DNA from: Algoriphagus sp. AGSA1
GTDB taxonomy: Bacteria; Bacteroidota; Bacteroidia; Cytophagales; Cyclobacteriaceae
Length of the DNA stretch: 42,646 bases
Direction of reading: 5' to 3'
NCBI RefSeq assembly: GCF_021390545.1
Contig: NZ_JAJUWR010000040.1
Coordinates: 1 to 42,646 of the forward strand
In this document: one piece after another, positions 26,979 through 34,616 of the stretch
How the letters are laid out: the number at the start of each line of letters is the position of its first letter
Position numbering within the stretch: position 1 is the first letter of the stretch
Notes under the pieces: model-generated
Databases searched by the model: none
Seen by the model: only the letters and a program-made list of their open reading frames with translations
What the model was told of the DNA's origin: nothing
Translations under genes and position numbers: made by a program

Positions 26979-28568
26979 ATGAACAGAAGATTTGACCACA
27001 TGATAAAATCGTTAATAAAGCATTTACTTATTGCTATCTGGGGATTACTTGTTTCCTGTCAGAGTTCAGGACAGGAACAACAAAATAGTCCTACTGAAGA
27101 TGAAGCTGTAAAAGTAAACGCACTCAATATGGAATCTCATCAGATCATAGAACATTTTGGTGCGTCAGATGCCTGGTCCACCCAGTTTGTGGGCTTATGG
27201 CCTGATGAGAAGAAACGTGCCATCGCCCAGTTGCTTTTTAGTATGGAAGACGATGCGGAGGGTAGCCCGAAGGGAATAGGGCTATCACTGTGGAGATTTA
27301 ATGTGGGAGCAGGCAGTGCAGGACAGGGAGAGGAAAGCGGGATTCGCGATGAATGGAGAAGAGCTGAGTCTTTTCTGGAAGCTGATGGAACGTACAATTG
27401 GGAGAAGCAGGCCGGTCAAGTCTGGTTTGCCCAGGCAGCAGAGGAATTTGGAGTGGATAAATTGCTGGTTTTTCCCAATAGCCCTCCTATATCCATGACC
27501 AAAACAGGAAAGGCTTATGCCGAAGACGGAAAGTCAAACCTGGCTGAAGATAAGTATGAAGCGTACGGCGAATATCTGGCGCAAGTGATAAAAGGGTTGG
27601 AAAAAAAAGGGGTGAACGTTGATTATGTCAGTCCTGTGAATGAACCGCAATGGGACTGGTCGGATGGGGGCCAAGAAGGCACCCCCTTTTGGAACAGTGA
27701 AATTGCGGGGATAGTAAAAGCGCTGGACAAAGCCTTGTCAGAAAATAAGCTCCAGACCAAAATCGATGTAGCTGAGGCAGGAAAAATCGACTACCTCTAC
27801 GAACAGGCCGATAAGGAGGGGAGAGGAAATCAGGTCGCCGACTTTTTCCATCCGGAATCCCCAAATTACATAGGTGACTTTACCCATGTCAGCTCTACTA
27901 TATCCGCACACAGTTACTTCACTACCTCTCCTTTTGAATCTGCGGTGAATAAACGATCGAGACTTTCTTCTGAAATCAACTCGGTTCAGGGTTTGAGCTA
28001 TTGGATGAGTGAATATTGCATTCTTGGGGACAATGGGGGCGAAATCAATGGGAGCGGAAGAGATTTGGGGATTGATCCCGCACTCTATGTGGCCAGGGTG
28101 ATCCACAACGACCTGACAGTTTCAAACGCCAGTGCCTGGCACTGGTGGCTGGCAGTTTCTCCTTATGATTATAAGGATGGGCTTGTTTATATTGATAAGC
28201 AGAAAGAAGATGGCAATTTCTACGAAAGTAAAATGCTATGGGCTCTGGGTAATTATAGCAGGTTTATCCGTCCGGGATATCAACGGATCAGTGTGGAGAT
28301 GAATAAGGAAAAGCAGCAGAATGCGGACTTACTGGTATCTGCCTACCAATCATCTTCCAAAGAGGAAACAGTTTTCGTCTTGGTTAATTCCGGGATAAAA
28401 GAAGTGACGGTGGATTTAACTGTAGATGGGAAGTTTATTTCCATCCATGGGCTCTACGTCACATCCAAAGATAAGAATTTGGCCTCGTTGAAAAGTTATA
28501 CTTCCGGCGAGAAAGTCACTATCCCTGCCAGATCCATAGTCACGGTTTTGGCGGCAAATGGAATCTAA
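26979..28568 (+). CDS. glycoside hydrolase family 30 lipoprotein (endo-beta-glycanase-like)
   Basis: This is a 529-residue retaining glycoside hydrolase of the GH30 type (clan A). It has a lipoprotein signal with lipobox LVSC (a second ATG at 27000 gives a shorter, equally good signal). The catalytic domain is a TIM barrel with a C-terminal beta domain. The acid/base is Glu222 in SPVNEPQWDW and the nucleophile is Glu345 in WMSEYCIL. The N-terminal strand has IEHFGASDAWSTQF, as in enzymes annotated as O-glycosyl hydrolases and beta-1,6-galactanases, but beta-1,6-glucan or xylan cannot be excluded. As the only enzyme of this locus it probably makes the first cut at the cell surface, feeding SusD/SusC and producing the HTCS inducer. 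It is separated from susD by a terminator-like hairpin. Confidence 0.88.
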   Translation: MNRRFDHMIKSLIKHLLIAIWGLLVSCQSSGQEQQNSPTEDEAVKVNALNMESHQIIEHFGASDAWSTQFVGLWPDEKKRAIAQLLFSMEDDAEGSPKGIGLSLWRFNVGAGSAGQGEESGIRDEWRRAESFLEADGTYNWEKQAGQVWFAQAAEEFGVDKLLVFPNSPPISMTKTGKAYAEDGKSNLAEDKYEAYGEYLAQVIKGLEKKGVNVDYVSPVNEPQWDWSDGGQEGTPFWNSEIAGIVKALDKALSENKLQTKIDVAEAGKIDYLYEQADKEGRGNQVADFFHPESPNYIGDFTHVSSTISAHSYFTTSPFESAVNKRSRLSSEINSVQGLSYWMSEYCILGDNGGEINGSGRDLGIDPALYVARVIHNDLTVSNASAWHWWLAVSPYDYKDGLVYIDKQKEDGNFYESKMLWALGNYSRFIRPGYQRISVEMNKEKQQNADLLVSAYQSSSKEETVFVLVNSGIKEVTVDLTVDGKFISIHGLYVTSKDKNLASLKSYTSGEKVTIPARSIVTVLAANGI

Positions 28569-28660
28569 AAACATCTTAGAAGGTATCCTTTTCAGTCTTT
28601 GGCGTTATACAGAAAATCAGCAACAATACCCTTGAATAAAAATAGATAGATTAGGTAATA

Positions 28661-28696
28661 AAAAAATCCAAGATCATGTGGTTTTGGATTTTTTTT
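28661..28696 (+). terminator. rho-independent terminator of the GH30 operon
   Basis: AAAAAATCCAA (28661-28671) pairs with TTGGATTTTTT (from 28684), with a loop of about 12 bases and eight T's at 28689-28696. It lies about 95 bp after the GH30 stop. The A-rich left arm would also allow termination from the opposite side. Confidence 0.8.
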
Positions 28697-28707
28697 GGTC
28701 TTCATAA

Positions 28708-28797
28708 AGGGAGGCTGAAAAACCGTTCGTAGGAAAACGGGTTAGCCATTCAAAATGTTGGCTTTTGATCCAATATCGGCATTTTTCAGCCTACCCT
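28708..28797. repeat. MITE/REP-like palindromic repeat, copy C (full length)
   Basis: This 90-bp imperfect palindrome starts AGGGAGGCTGAAAAACCG and ends TTTTTCAGCCTACCCT. It aligns end to end with the reverse complement of copy D (31204-31294), including the inner CAAAA-TG/CG and GGCTTTT/AGCTTTT blocks. It sits directly after the GH30 terminator. Confidence 0.8.
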
Positions 28798-29097
28798 ACT
28801 TAAGGGGTCAGGATATTCCTCCCCTGTATTTTTCAACAGCTCCTGTTCTGCGGTTTGGATTCGGGTATTCTGATCGCATCATACACAGGGGCTGGCTGAT
28901 AATTAGAAAGATAGATGGGGGATTTGACGCAGGATGGAAATTTCCATTCTTGTTGACTCTACTGTATGATGGGAGCAATATCTTATAGCAATAGATGCAC
29001 AATCTGGGGAAATTACTAACCTTTCTCTTTCTATACGGCTGAAAACCACGTGTCATGCGGAATTTGAAGATGGTATCATTGTTGGATAACATTTGTA

Positions 29098-29355
29098 ATG
29101 AACAAGTTCATAAAATATATCACCTTAGCTTCGAGTTGCCTTTTTAGTTTTCTTCTCATGCCGCTGTTAGGATATGCTCAAAAACAGCCTGGTATCCCTA
29201 GGCCAACTGGTCCCATCGATTTTTCCCAGACGAGTAACCAGATTATTTTTGTGCTTATCCCAGCGATTATCATTATCGCATACTTAATTTTTAGAGGAAG
29301 AATCAAGAAAGTGAAGCAAGAAAAAAAGGATAGGTTAAAGAAAAAAGATGAATAA
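29098..29355 (+). CDS. small inner-membrane protein with signal peptide
   Basis: This is an 85-residue protein. Residues 1-27 form a signal peptide or first membrane span (FIKYITLASSCLFSFLLMPL, cleavage likely after GYAQ). A short proline-rich loop follows, then one membrane helix (IIFVLIPAIIIIAYLIF, about 49-66) and a strongly basic, lysine-rich cytoplasmic tail. I do not recognise a functional family. The ordered signal-helix-tail layout and the absence of a competing gene support it as real. It precedes the AraC-type gene by about 90 bp, and co-transcription is uncertain. Confidence 0.65.
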   Translation: MNKFIKYITLASSCLFSFLLMPLLGYAQKQPGIPRPTGPIDFSQTSNQIIFVLIPAIIIIAYLIFRGRIKKVKQEKKDRLKKKDE

Positions 29356-29447
29356 GCTTTACCTTAGTTTATAGCTGTTGGAAAACCTAAAATTGGAGGT
29401 GGTATAGCCTATTATATTCACCATTTGTCCTAGAACGTAACAACAAG

Positions 29448-29900
29448 ATGAGCGCCGAAGAATATCCCAAAATATACTTGTATAGACGTATTGTTCGGGC
29501 GAAACTCTATATTGATCAATTGTTTGCTGAGAAAATAGACCTTACCAACATTTCAGACGAAGCATATTTTTCCAAATTTCATTTCATTCGCTTATTTAAA
29601 GCCGCTTACGGCAAGACCCCTCACCAATATTTAAAGTATGTGAGAATAGAAAAAGCGAAGGAACTTCTGAGAAACAATGCTTCAGTGACAGAAGCATGTT
29701 ATGCTGTCGGTTTTGATAGCGTATCCTCGTTTAGTGGCCTTTTTTCAAAAACAGTAGGCATTTCACCTTCAGAATATTTAGATAGGCAAAAGACGGTCAA
29801 GGAAAAGATCACAAAAAGACCACTCGATTTTGTGCCCAGTTGCTATGCATATCAACACGGATGGACTGACAATAGCAATTTTGAAGAAGTGAAAGTTTAA
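29448..29900 (+). CDS. short AraC-family transcriptional regulator
   Basis: This 150-residue protein is essentially just the AraC double helix-turn-helix (about residues 15-110): FSKFHFIRLFKAAYGKTPHQ for the first half, then EACYAVGFDSVSSFSGLFSK and GISPSEY for the second. It has no N-terminal cupin sensor. The C-terminal 40 residues (FVPSCYAYQHGWTDNSNFEE) are not a known ligand domain. It is the first gene of a module with two VOC proteins and a DUF1569 protein (48 bp to the next start) and probably controls them. The combination of short AraC regulators and VOC genes recurs in Bacteroidota, a family-level recollection rather than a computed result. Confidence 0.88.
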   Translation: MSAEEYPKIYLYRRIVRAKLYIDQLFAEKIDLTNISDEAYFSKFHFIRLFKAAYGKTPHQYLKYVRIEKAKELLRNNASVTEACYAVGFDSVSSFSGLFSKTVGISPSEYLDRQKTVKEKITKRPLDFVPSCYAYQHGWTDNSNFEEVKV

Positions 29901-29948
29901 GTCATTGCCGATCTTTGGTTTGGTTTTAAAAACTAAATAAAGCAAGCA

Positions 29949-30383
29949 ATGATTACAAAAATGACCATTACAAACATACATGTCATAGATCAGGACAGTG
30001 CGTATGATTTCTATGTCAACAAGTTGGGATTCAAACTTGTAGATGATATACCTATGGGGCCAGATACCCGTTGGTTGACCGTTTCGCCCCCGGAACAACC
30101 CGATTTGCAATTGGTTTTGTTTCCTGTTAAAGTAAGTAAAATGTTCCCTAAAGAAGTTGCGGAAAGCCTGATTGGGTTGATAAAAAAGGGAATATTTGGT
30201 TGCGGCGTATTGACCTGTCACGACATCTTTGCGACTTACGAAGAGCTAAAGGCCAAAGGGGTAGAATTCATAAAGGCACCCACCAAGGAATTTTACGGCA
30301 CGGAAGCCTTGTTTAAAGATGATTCCGGTAACTATTTTTCCTTGCAACCTATCAATAATTTTGATAATGAAAACGATATTTGA
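29949..30383 (+). CDS. VOC-superfamily (glyoxalase-like) protein 1
   Basis: This 144-residue protein has a two-module VOC fold (vicinal oxygen chelate, the fold of glyoxalase I and antibiotic-binding proteins). Module one reads ITNIHVIDQDSAYDFYVNKLGFKLVDD. Module two includes CHDIFATYEELKAKGVEFI and closes with GTEALFKDDSGNYFSL. The typical metal ligands cannot all be assigned, so it may bind rather than convert its ligand. Its last 17 bp overlap the start of the DUF1569 gene, showing translational coupling. Confidence 0.87.
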   Translation: MITKMTITNIHVIDQDSAYDFYVNKLGFKLVDDIPMGPDTRWLTVSPPEQPDLQLVLFPVKVSKMFPKEVAESLIGLIKKGIFGCGVLTCHDIFATYEELKAKGVEFIKAPTKEFYGTEALFKDDSGNYFSLQPINNFDNENDI

Positions 30384-30819
30384 TCCGGCAGCAAGAGAGG
30401 AGCTTACCCGGAGAATAGGCTCAGTAAAAGAAGACAGTCATCCTCAATGGGGTAAAATGAATGTTTATCAGATGCTCAAGCATAATACTTATTGGAACGG
30501 GTGGATCCTTGGGACAGAAGACCACGCTTACAAACAAGCTTTTATAGGTAAGATTTTTGGGAAAATAGCATTGAAAAGGATGATAAAAGACGACAGCCCT
30601 TTTGATAAAAATATCCCCACCTCAGACCAGTTTAAAGTAAAGGAGGAAAATGGTGACCTGGAATCTGAGCGGATTCAATGGATTTCTTTGATCAATAACT
30701 ATGGGGATTTTAGTAACCCAAAATTCGTTCACGATTTCTTCGGCAAGATGACTAAAGATCAAATAGGGGTTTTAGTTTACAAGCATACGGATCATCATTT
30801 GAGACAATTTGGAGCCTGA
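30367..30819 (+). CDS. DUF1569 (DinB-like four-helix) protein
   Basis: This is a 150-residue protein starting at the ATG at 30367, inside the end of the VOC gene; the longer frame upstream simply overlaps that gene. It has the DUF1569 pattern KMNVYQMLKHNTYWNGWILG near the N-terminus and a C-terminal LVYKHTDHHLRQFG, which supplies histidines that bind metal in DinB-like folds. DinB relatives include thiol-dependent transferases and detoxification enzymes. The function of this subgroup is not established. It is part of the AraC-VOC-DUF1569-VOC unit, and the next gene starts 10 bp downstream. Confidence 0.8.
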   Translation: MKTIFDPAAREELTRRIGSVKEDSHPQWGKMNVYQMLKHNTYWNGWILGTEDHAYKQAFIGKIFGKIALKRMIKDDSPFDKNIPTSDQFKVKEENGDLESERIQWISLINNYGDFSNPKFVHDFFGKMTKDQIGVLVYKHTDHHLRQFGA

Positions 30820-30829
30820 ATCATAGCGT

Positions 30830-31201
30830 ATGACAAGACTGGAAACCATCATTGCCGTAAAAGACGTTGACAAGAGTTCTAAATGGTATCAGGATTTCAT
30901 GGGTTTGAAAAGCAAACACGGTGGCGGAAATTTTGAAATGCTGGCTGACACCAAGGGGACGGTTATTCTATGCCTCCATCGCTGGGGCGAACATGAACAT
31001 CCTACCATGACAGACTCTGGTCGTATTGCAGGAAATGGGTTGATTTTATTTTTTAGGGTTAAAGACTTACAGGGAATATGGAGCAACGCACTTCGTCTGA
31101 ATCTCGAAATTGAACAAGAACCACACATCAATGAAAATTCAGGGCGACAACAATTTATCCTCAGAGATCTGGATGGGTATTATCTTATAGTTTCGGAGTA
31201 G
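30830..31201 (+). CDS. VOC-superfamily (glyoxalase/bleomycin-resistance-like) protein 2
   Basis: This is a 123-residue single-chain VOC protein. Module one reads ETIIAVKDVDKSSKWYQDFMGLK. Module two has a RVKDLQGIWSNALRLNLEIE strand-helix pair and ends with QQFILRDLDGYYLIVSE. Its size fits the bleomycin-resistance/dioxygenase-like subgroup, but no activity can be claimed. It is last in the four-gene unit, and its stop codon lies 2 bp from palindromic repeat copy D, which may act as the unit's terminator. Confidence 0.85.
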   Translation: MTRLETIIAVKDVDKSSKWYQDFMGLKSKHGGGNFEMLADTKGTVILCLHRWGEHEHPTMTDSGRIAGNGLILFFRVKDLQGIWSNALRLNLEIEQEPHINENSGRQQFILRDLDGYYLIVSE

Positions 31202-31203
31202 CT

Positions 31204-31294
31204 AGGGTCTGCTGAAAAACGCCGATAACAGAATAAAAGCTACCGTTTTGACTGATTAGCTCAATTTCATGCGAGCGGTTTTTCAGTCAGCCCT
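31204..31294. repeat. MITE/REP-like palindromic repeat, copy D (full length)
   Basis: This 91-bp imperfect palindrome starts AGGGTCTGCTGAAAAACGCC and ends GGTTTTTCAGTCAGCCCT, flanked by CT and AA so that the ends read TAGGG...CCCTA. It aligns along its whole length to the reverse complement of copy C. It follows the VOC2 stop codon by 2 bp. Confidence 0.8.
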
Positions 31295-31656
31295 AACTAG
31301 ACGCAAGCATAGTAAACAGAGTAAGATTTCCTCCAAATATGCATTAAGATATGCTCTATATTGTTTAATGAAGTCTGATTAACAGGTTGTTCGTGAGGGA
31401 ATTGTCCCGTATCCATTCGGAGTAGGGCCGCCTCATTTTAGCACATATATAAGAGATTGACATTGAGATAATCGCCAATTGGATTGCGGGAATATTCGTT
31501 GGATCAGCAGAGAAATGAAGGAAATTTCTGTTTCTTCTGTAGCGTTTTTGCTTTCCATACGTTCTGTATCAAATAGAAAACCAAACCAACAGTTAACTTT
31601 GCAGTTGAAACCTCTTCCTCCGGCTTGGCACAACCAGGCTGGACGGAGGGTTTTTA
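31295..31656. other. leader region of the glycosyltransferase cluster
   Basis: This 362-bp gap lies after repeat copy D and before the first glycosyltransferase gene. It holds a candidate -7 promoter box near its 3' end and a GGAGGG stretch at 31645-31650, six bases before the TTG start. A plus-strand open frame at 31479-31862 overlaps the glycosyltransferase in another frame and looks like a shadow. Nothing else is recognised. Confidence 0.45.
31594..31601 (+). promoter_or_regulatory. candidate Bacteroidota -7 box for the glycosyltransferase cluster
   Basis: TAACTTTG matches the Bacteroidota -7 consensus TAnnTTTG and would give a leader of about 50 bases to the TTG start at 31657. No good -33 TTTG box sits at the expected distance, so this is tentative. 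Confidence 0.3.
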
Positions 31657-32700
31657 TTGTTCTTGCAAACCTTTCTTTTGACCGCCATCAGCCCCAGCTA
31701 TCCCTCACCCCATACGCCCCCGAAGAAAAGTGTGTCCATAGTGATTCCCAATTACAATGGAGTAGCATTACTCGGGCAATACCTTCCATATACATTTGCC
31801 GCGGCGGAAAGTGCGGGTGTGGCTTACGAAGTGATCGTCGTGGACGACTGTTCTACAGATAGCTCGGTGGAATGGATAAGATCAACATGCCCCGGAGTTG
31901 TCCTACTCGTTAATTCGGCCAATCTGGGGTTTTCCATTACCTGCAACCGTGGAATTAAAGCTGCTAAAAACGAGTTGGTCTTATTGTTAAATACTGACGT
32001 GGCTTTAGAGAGGGATTATTTCGAAAGACTTTGGCGATATTTTGAGCAGGAGGACACGTTCGGGGTCATGGGTAAGATCATGAATCCCGAGGGTAAAATT
32101 GAAGATGCGGCCCGGCTGCTCTCCTTTAGTGGCATGAAGTTTAAGGCTACACGGTTTTTCTATTGTGAAGACAAAAATAAAATGACACCCACTGCCTATC
32201 TCTCTGGGGCAAACGCACTGGTAAGGCGTGAAATGCTCTTGAAGCTGGGTGGGTTTGATGAGATTTATTCACCATTCTACTGCGAGGATGTGGATCTGAG
32301 TTTCAGAGCTTGGCGCATGGGATGGAAATGCTATTACGAGCATGAAGCTGTCTGTAAACATGAAGTTTCGAAAACCATACGATCCAGTTCATCCAAAAAT
32401 AGACTGATGGCCATCGTTTATCGTAATAAATTTATTCTGCATGCCATACACCTTGATGGCATTCGATTGGTGTTTTGGTACTGTCAAATGTTCCTAATCG
32501 AGGTGCTGTTACGTATAGTAGTGGGTAAATTATGGATACTTACCGCTTTGAGAGGCTTTTTTGAAAAGAAAGAGTCTATCATAGAATCCAGGAAGAACCT
32601 AAAATTGACAATGGGAGAACAAGGCCAAACCCAAAGTCTCCGAGCAATAAAAAAGAAATATTTCGATCCTATGTATGCTAGGAGAATTAAGAGGATCTGA
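31657..32700 (+). CDS. family 2 glycosyltransferase (rhamnosyltransferase-like)
   Basis: This is a GT-A fold glycosyltransferase of about 347 residues that transfers a nucleotide-activated sugar to a growing glycan. It has SIVIPNYNG at the start of the fold, the donor-binding VVDDCSTDSS, the metal-binding NTDVAL, and GGFDEIYSPFYCEDVDLSFRAW with the catalytic-base ED pair. A hydrophobic segment near the C-terminus (LVFWYCQMFLIEVLLRIVVG) probably anchors it to the membrane. No ATG precedes the domain. TTG at 31657, behind a GGAGGG stretch, is the longest reasonable start, and GTG at 31732, immediately at SIVIPNYNG, is the alternative. It opens the glycan-assembly cluster; the ABC exporter follows after 32 bp. 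Confidence 0.88.
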   Translation: MFLQTFLLTAISPSYPSPHTPPKKSVSIVIPNYNGVALLGQYLPYTFAAAESAGVAYEVIVVDDCSTDSSVEWIRSTCPGVVLLVNSANLGFSITCNRGIKAAKNELVLLLNTDVALERDYFERLWRYFEQEDTFGVMGKIMNPEGKIEDAARLLSFSGMKFKATRFFYCEDKNKMTPTAYLSGANALVRREMLLKLGGFDEIYSPFYCEDVDLSFRAWRMGWKCYYEHEAVCKHEVSKTIRSSSSKNRLMAIVYRNKFILHAIHLDGIRLVFWYCQMFLIEVLLRIVVGKLWILTALRGFFEKKESIIESRKNLKLTMGEQGQTQSLRAIKKKYFDPMYARRIKRI

Positions 32701-32732
32701 GATTATTCTGATTATAAAAATAAATTAAATCT

Positions 32733-34577
32733 GTGCCACAATCCTCAATCAAAACCTATTTCAGGTTACTGTCATTTGCCAAGCCGATTGAAAAATTCGC
32801 AATTCCCTACCTGTTGTTTACAGTCTTGGGAGTGATTTTCAATACGTTGAACCTGGCTATGCTGGCACCGTTGCTGAGCACCCTCTTCAATACCGATGGA
32901 GGGGAAGCGACCGCCGCAACCAAACCTGAAAACTGGACGGATGTATTTGGTTATTTGAATTACTACGCTGAACAGGCCAATATGCATTATGGGCCACTCG
33001 GGGCTCTGCAAGTGGTTTGCGGAGTAATTATCTTGTCGGTGCTTTTGGGTAATCTTTTTCGCTACCTCTCTGAGCGGGTAATGGAAAACATGCGTATCCA
33101 TACCTTGCTGAATCTGAGAAAGCGGGTTTTTGACAATGTGATGAACCTGCATGTGGGGTATTTCAGCAATCAGCGTAAGGGGGATATCATTTCCAAGATT
33201 TCCTCAGATGTGCAGGTGGTGCAGTTTTCAGTGACAGCCACCCTCCAGGTGATTTTCAAGGAACCTTTGCAGCTATTGGCTTATATATTTATGTTGTTTG
33301 CCATTTCCTATAAGTTGACAGTGTTTTCCCTGTTGGTGATACCTATTTCCGCGTTTTTTATTGCCAAAATCGTGAAGCGCCTGAGAAGTCAGGCCTCCGA
33401 AGCCCAGCATCGGTATGGTGTGATGATCAGTTACCTAGATGAAGCACTGTCAGGGATTAAGATCATCAAAGCCTTCAATGCTACTGACTTGATCAAGGAT
33501 AAATTCCATCAGGAAAACCTGGAATATTCCAAGCTAGGTAAAAAGATGGCCAAAAGGCAGCAGCTCAGTTCTCCCGTTTCCGAATTTCTCGGTGTCACCA
33601 TGGTGACAGGAATAGTCCTATATGGTGGGTCTTTGATCATCAACAATCAGTCGGAACTTTCTCCCTCTGATTTCATCGCTTATATAGCCCTCTTCAGCCA
33701 GGTGATGCGACCGGCAAAAGCGCTGACAAACTCCTTCAGCACCATCCACTCCGGTCTTGCCGCAGGTGATCGGGTGCTGGATCTTATCGATGTAGAGCCG
33801 GATATCAAAGATGCACCTGAAGCTGTGACATTGAAAAATTTTGAGAAGAGTATAGAAATCAACAGTCTATCCTTTTCTTACCCAGGCAGACCTGTACTGA
33901 AAGATATCAATCTCCATATTCCCAAGGGGAAAACAGTGGCATTGGTAGGGCCTTCCGGAGGCGGTAAATCTACTTTGATGGACTTACTGCCTAGATTTAT
34001 AGAACCTGAGCAAGGCTCAATACGCATTGATGGGCACGATATCCAAAATGTGACCATGGATTCGCTTCGCGATATGATGGGATTGGTAAATCAGGAATCC
34101 ATACTTTTCAATGATACCATCTATAATAATATTGCCTTTGGGAATCCAGTTGCCAGTCCCGAAGAGGTGGAGGCTGCGGCAAGGATAGCGAATGCGCATG
34201 AATTTATCATGGATACCCAGAATGGCTACCAGACCAATATGGGCGACCGGGGGCTAAAGTTTTCCGGCGGTCAAAAACAGCGAATTTGCATTGCTAGGGC
34301 GGTGTTGAAAAACCCACCTATCATGCTGTTGGACGAGGCCACATCAGCCTTGGATACAGAGTCAGAGAAACTTGTTCAGGATGCGCTGAACAAGTTGATG
34401 AAGAACAGGACTTCGCTGGTGATTGCCCATAGACTCAGTACCATACAGAATGCGGATATGATCGTGGTATTGGAAGAAGGTAGGATCATAGAGCAAGGCA
34501 GCCACCAGGAGTTGATCGGCCGGAATGGGCTTTATAGTAAGCTGGTGAATATGCAGCAGTTTACGGAGATAGATTAA
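32733..34577 (+). CDS. ABC exporter, MsbA-like half transporter
   Basis: This is a 614-residue half ABC transporter with membrane and ATPase domains fused, acting as a homodimer in the inner membrane. Six membrane helices fill about residues 20-325. The nucleotide-binding domain has Walker A GPSGGGKST, Q-loop VNQESILF, signature FSGGQKQR, Walker B IMLLDEATSALD and switch histidine in VIAHRLST. The start is GTG. Embedded among glycosyltransferases, it probably flips a lipid-linked glycan or lipid A-type precursor; MsbA and PglK are the nearest functional models. The substrate is an inference from context. Confidence 0.93.
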   Translation: MPQSSIKTYFRLLSFAKPIEKFAIPYLLFTVLGVIFNTLNLAMLAPLLSTLFNTDGGEATAATKPENWTDVFGYLNYYAEQANMHYGPLGALQVVCGVIILSVLLGNLFRYLSERVMENMRIHTLLNLRKRVFDNVMNLHVGYFSNQRKGDIISKISSDVQVVQFSVTATLQVIFKEPLQLLAYIFMLFAISYKLTVFSLLVIPISAFFIAKIVKRLRSQASEAQHRYGVMISYLDEALSGIKIIKAFNATDLIKDKFHQENLEYSKLGKKMAKRQQLSSPVSEFLGVTMVTGIVLYGGSLIINNQSELSPSDFIAYIALFSQVMRPAKALTNSFSTIHSGLAAGDRVLDLIDVEPDIKDAPEAVTLKNFEKSIEINSLSFSYPGRPVLKDINLHIPKGKTVALVGPSGGGKSTLMDLLPRFIEPEQGSIRIDGHDIQNVTMDSLRDMMGLVNQESILFNDTIYNNIAFGNPVASPEEVEAAARIANAHEFIMDTQNGYQTNMGDRGLKFSGGQKQRICIARAVLKNPPIMLLDEATSALDTESEKLVQDALNKLMKNRTSLVIAHRLSTIQNADMIVVLEEGRIIEQGSHQELIGRNGLYSKLVNMQQFTEID

Positions 34578-34616
34578 ATTTTAGCCTTTACCAAAATCCA
34601 GATTATTTCTCAAGGG

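Larger units (their letters stand above)
28569..29097. other. gene-free gap downstream of GH30
   Basis: This gap of about 530 bp contains a strong rho-independent terminator (28661-28696), a full copy of the dispersed palindromic repeat (28708-28797) and about 300 bp in which I see nothing definite. A minus-strand open frame (28808-29092) has no recognisable features and is not called. Confidence 0.5.

Noticed and set aside
31479..31862. 127-codon plus-strand open frame overlapping the first glycosyltransferase
   Set aside because: It overlaps the clearly coding glycosyltransferase domain in another frame and shows no domain of its own.
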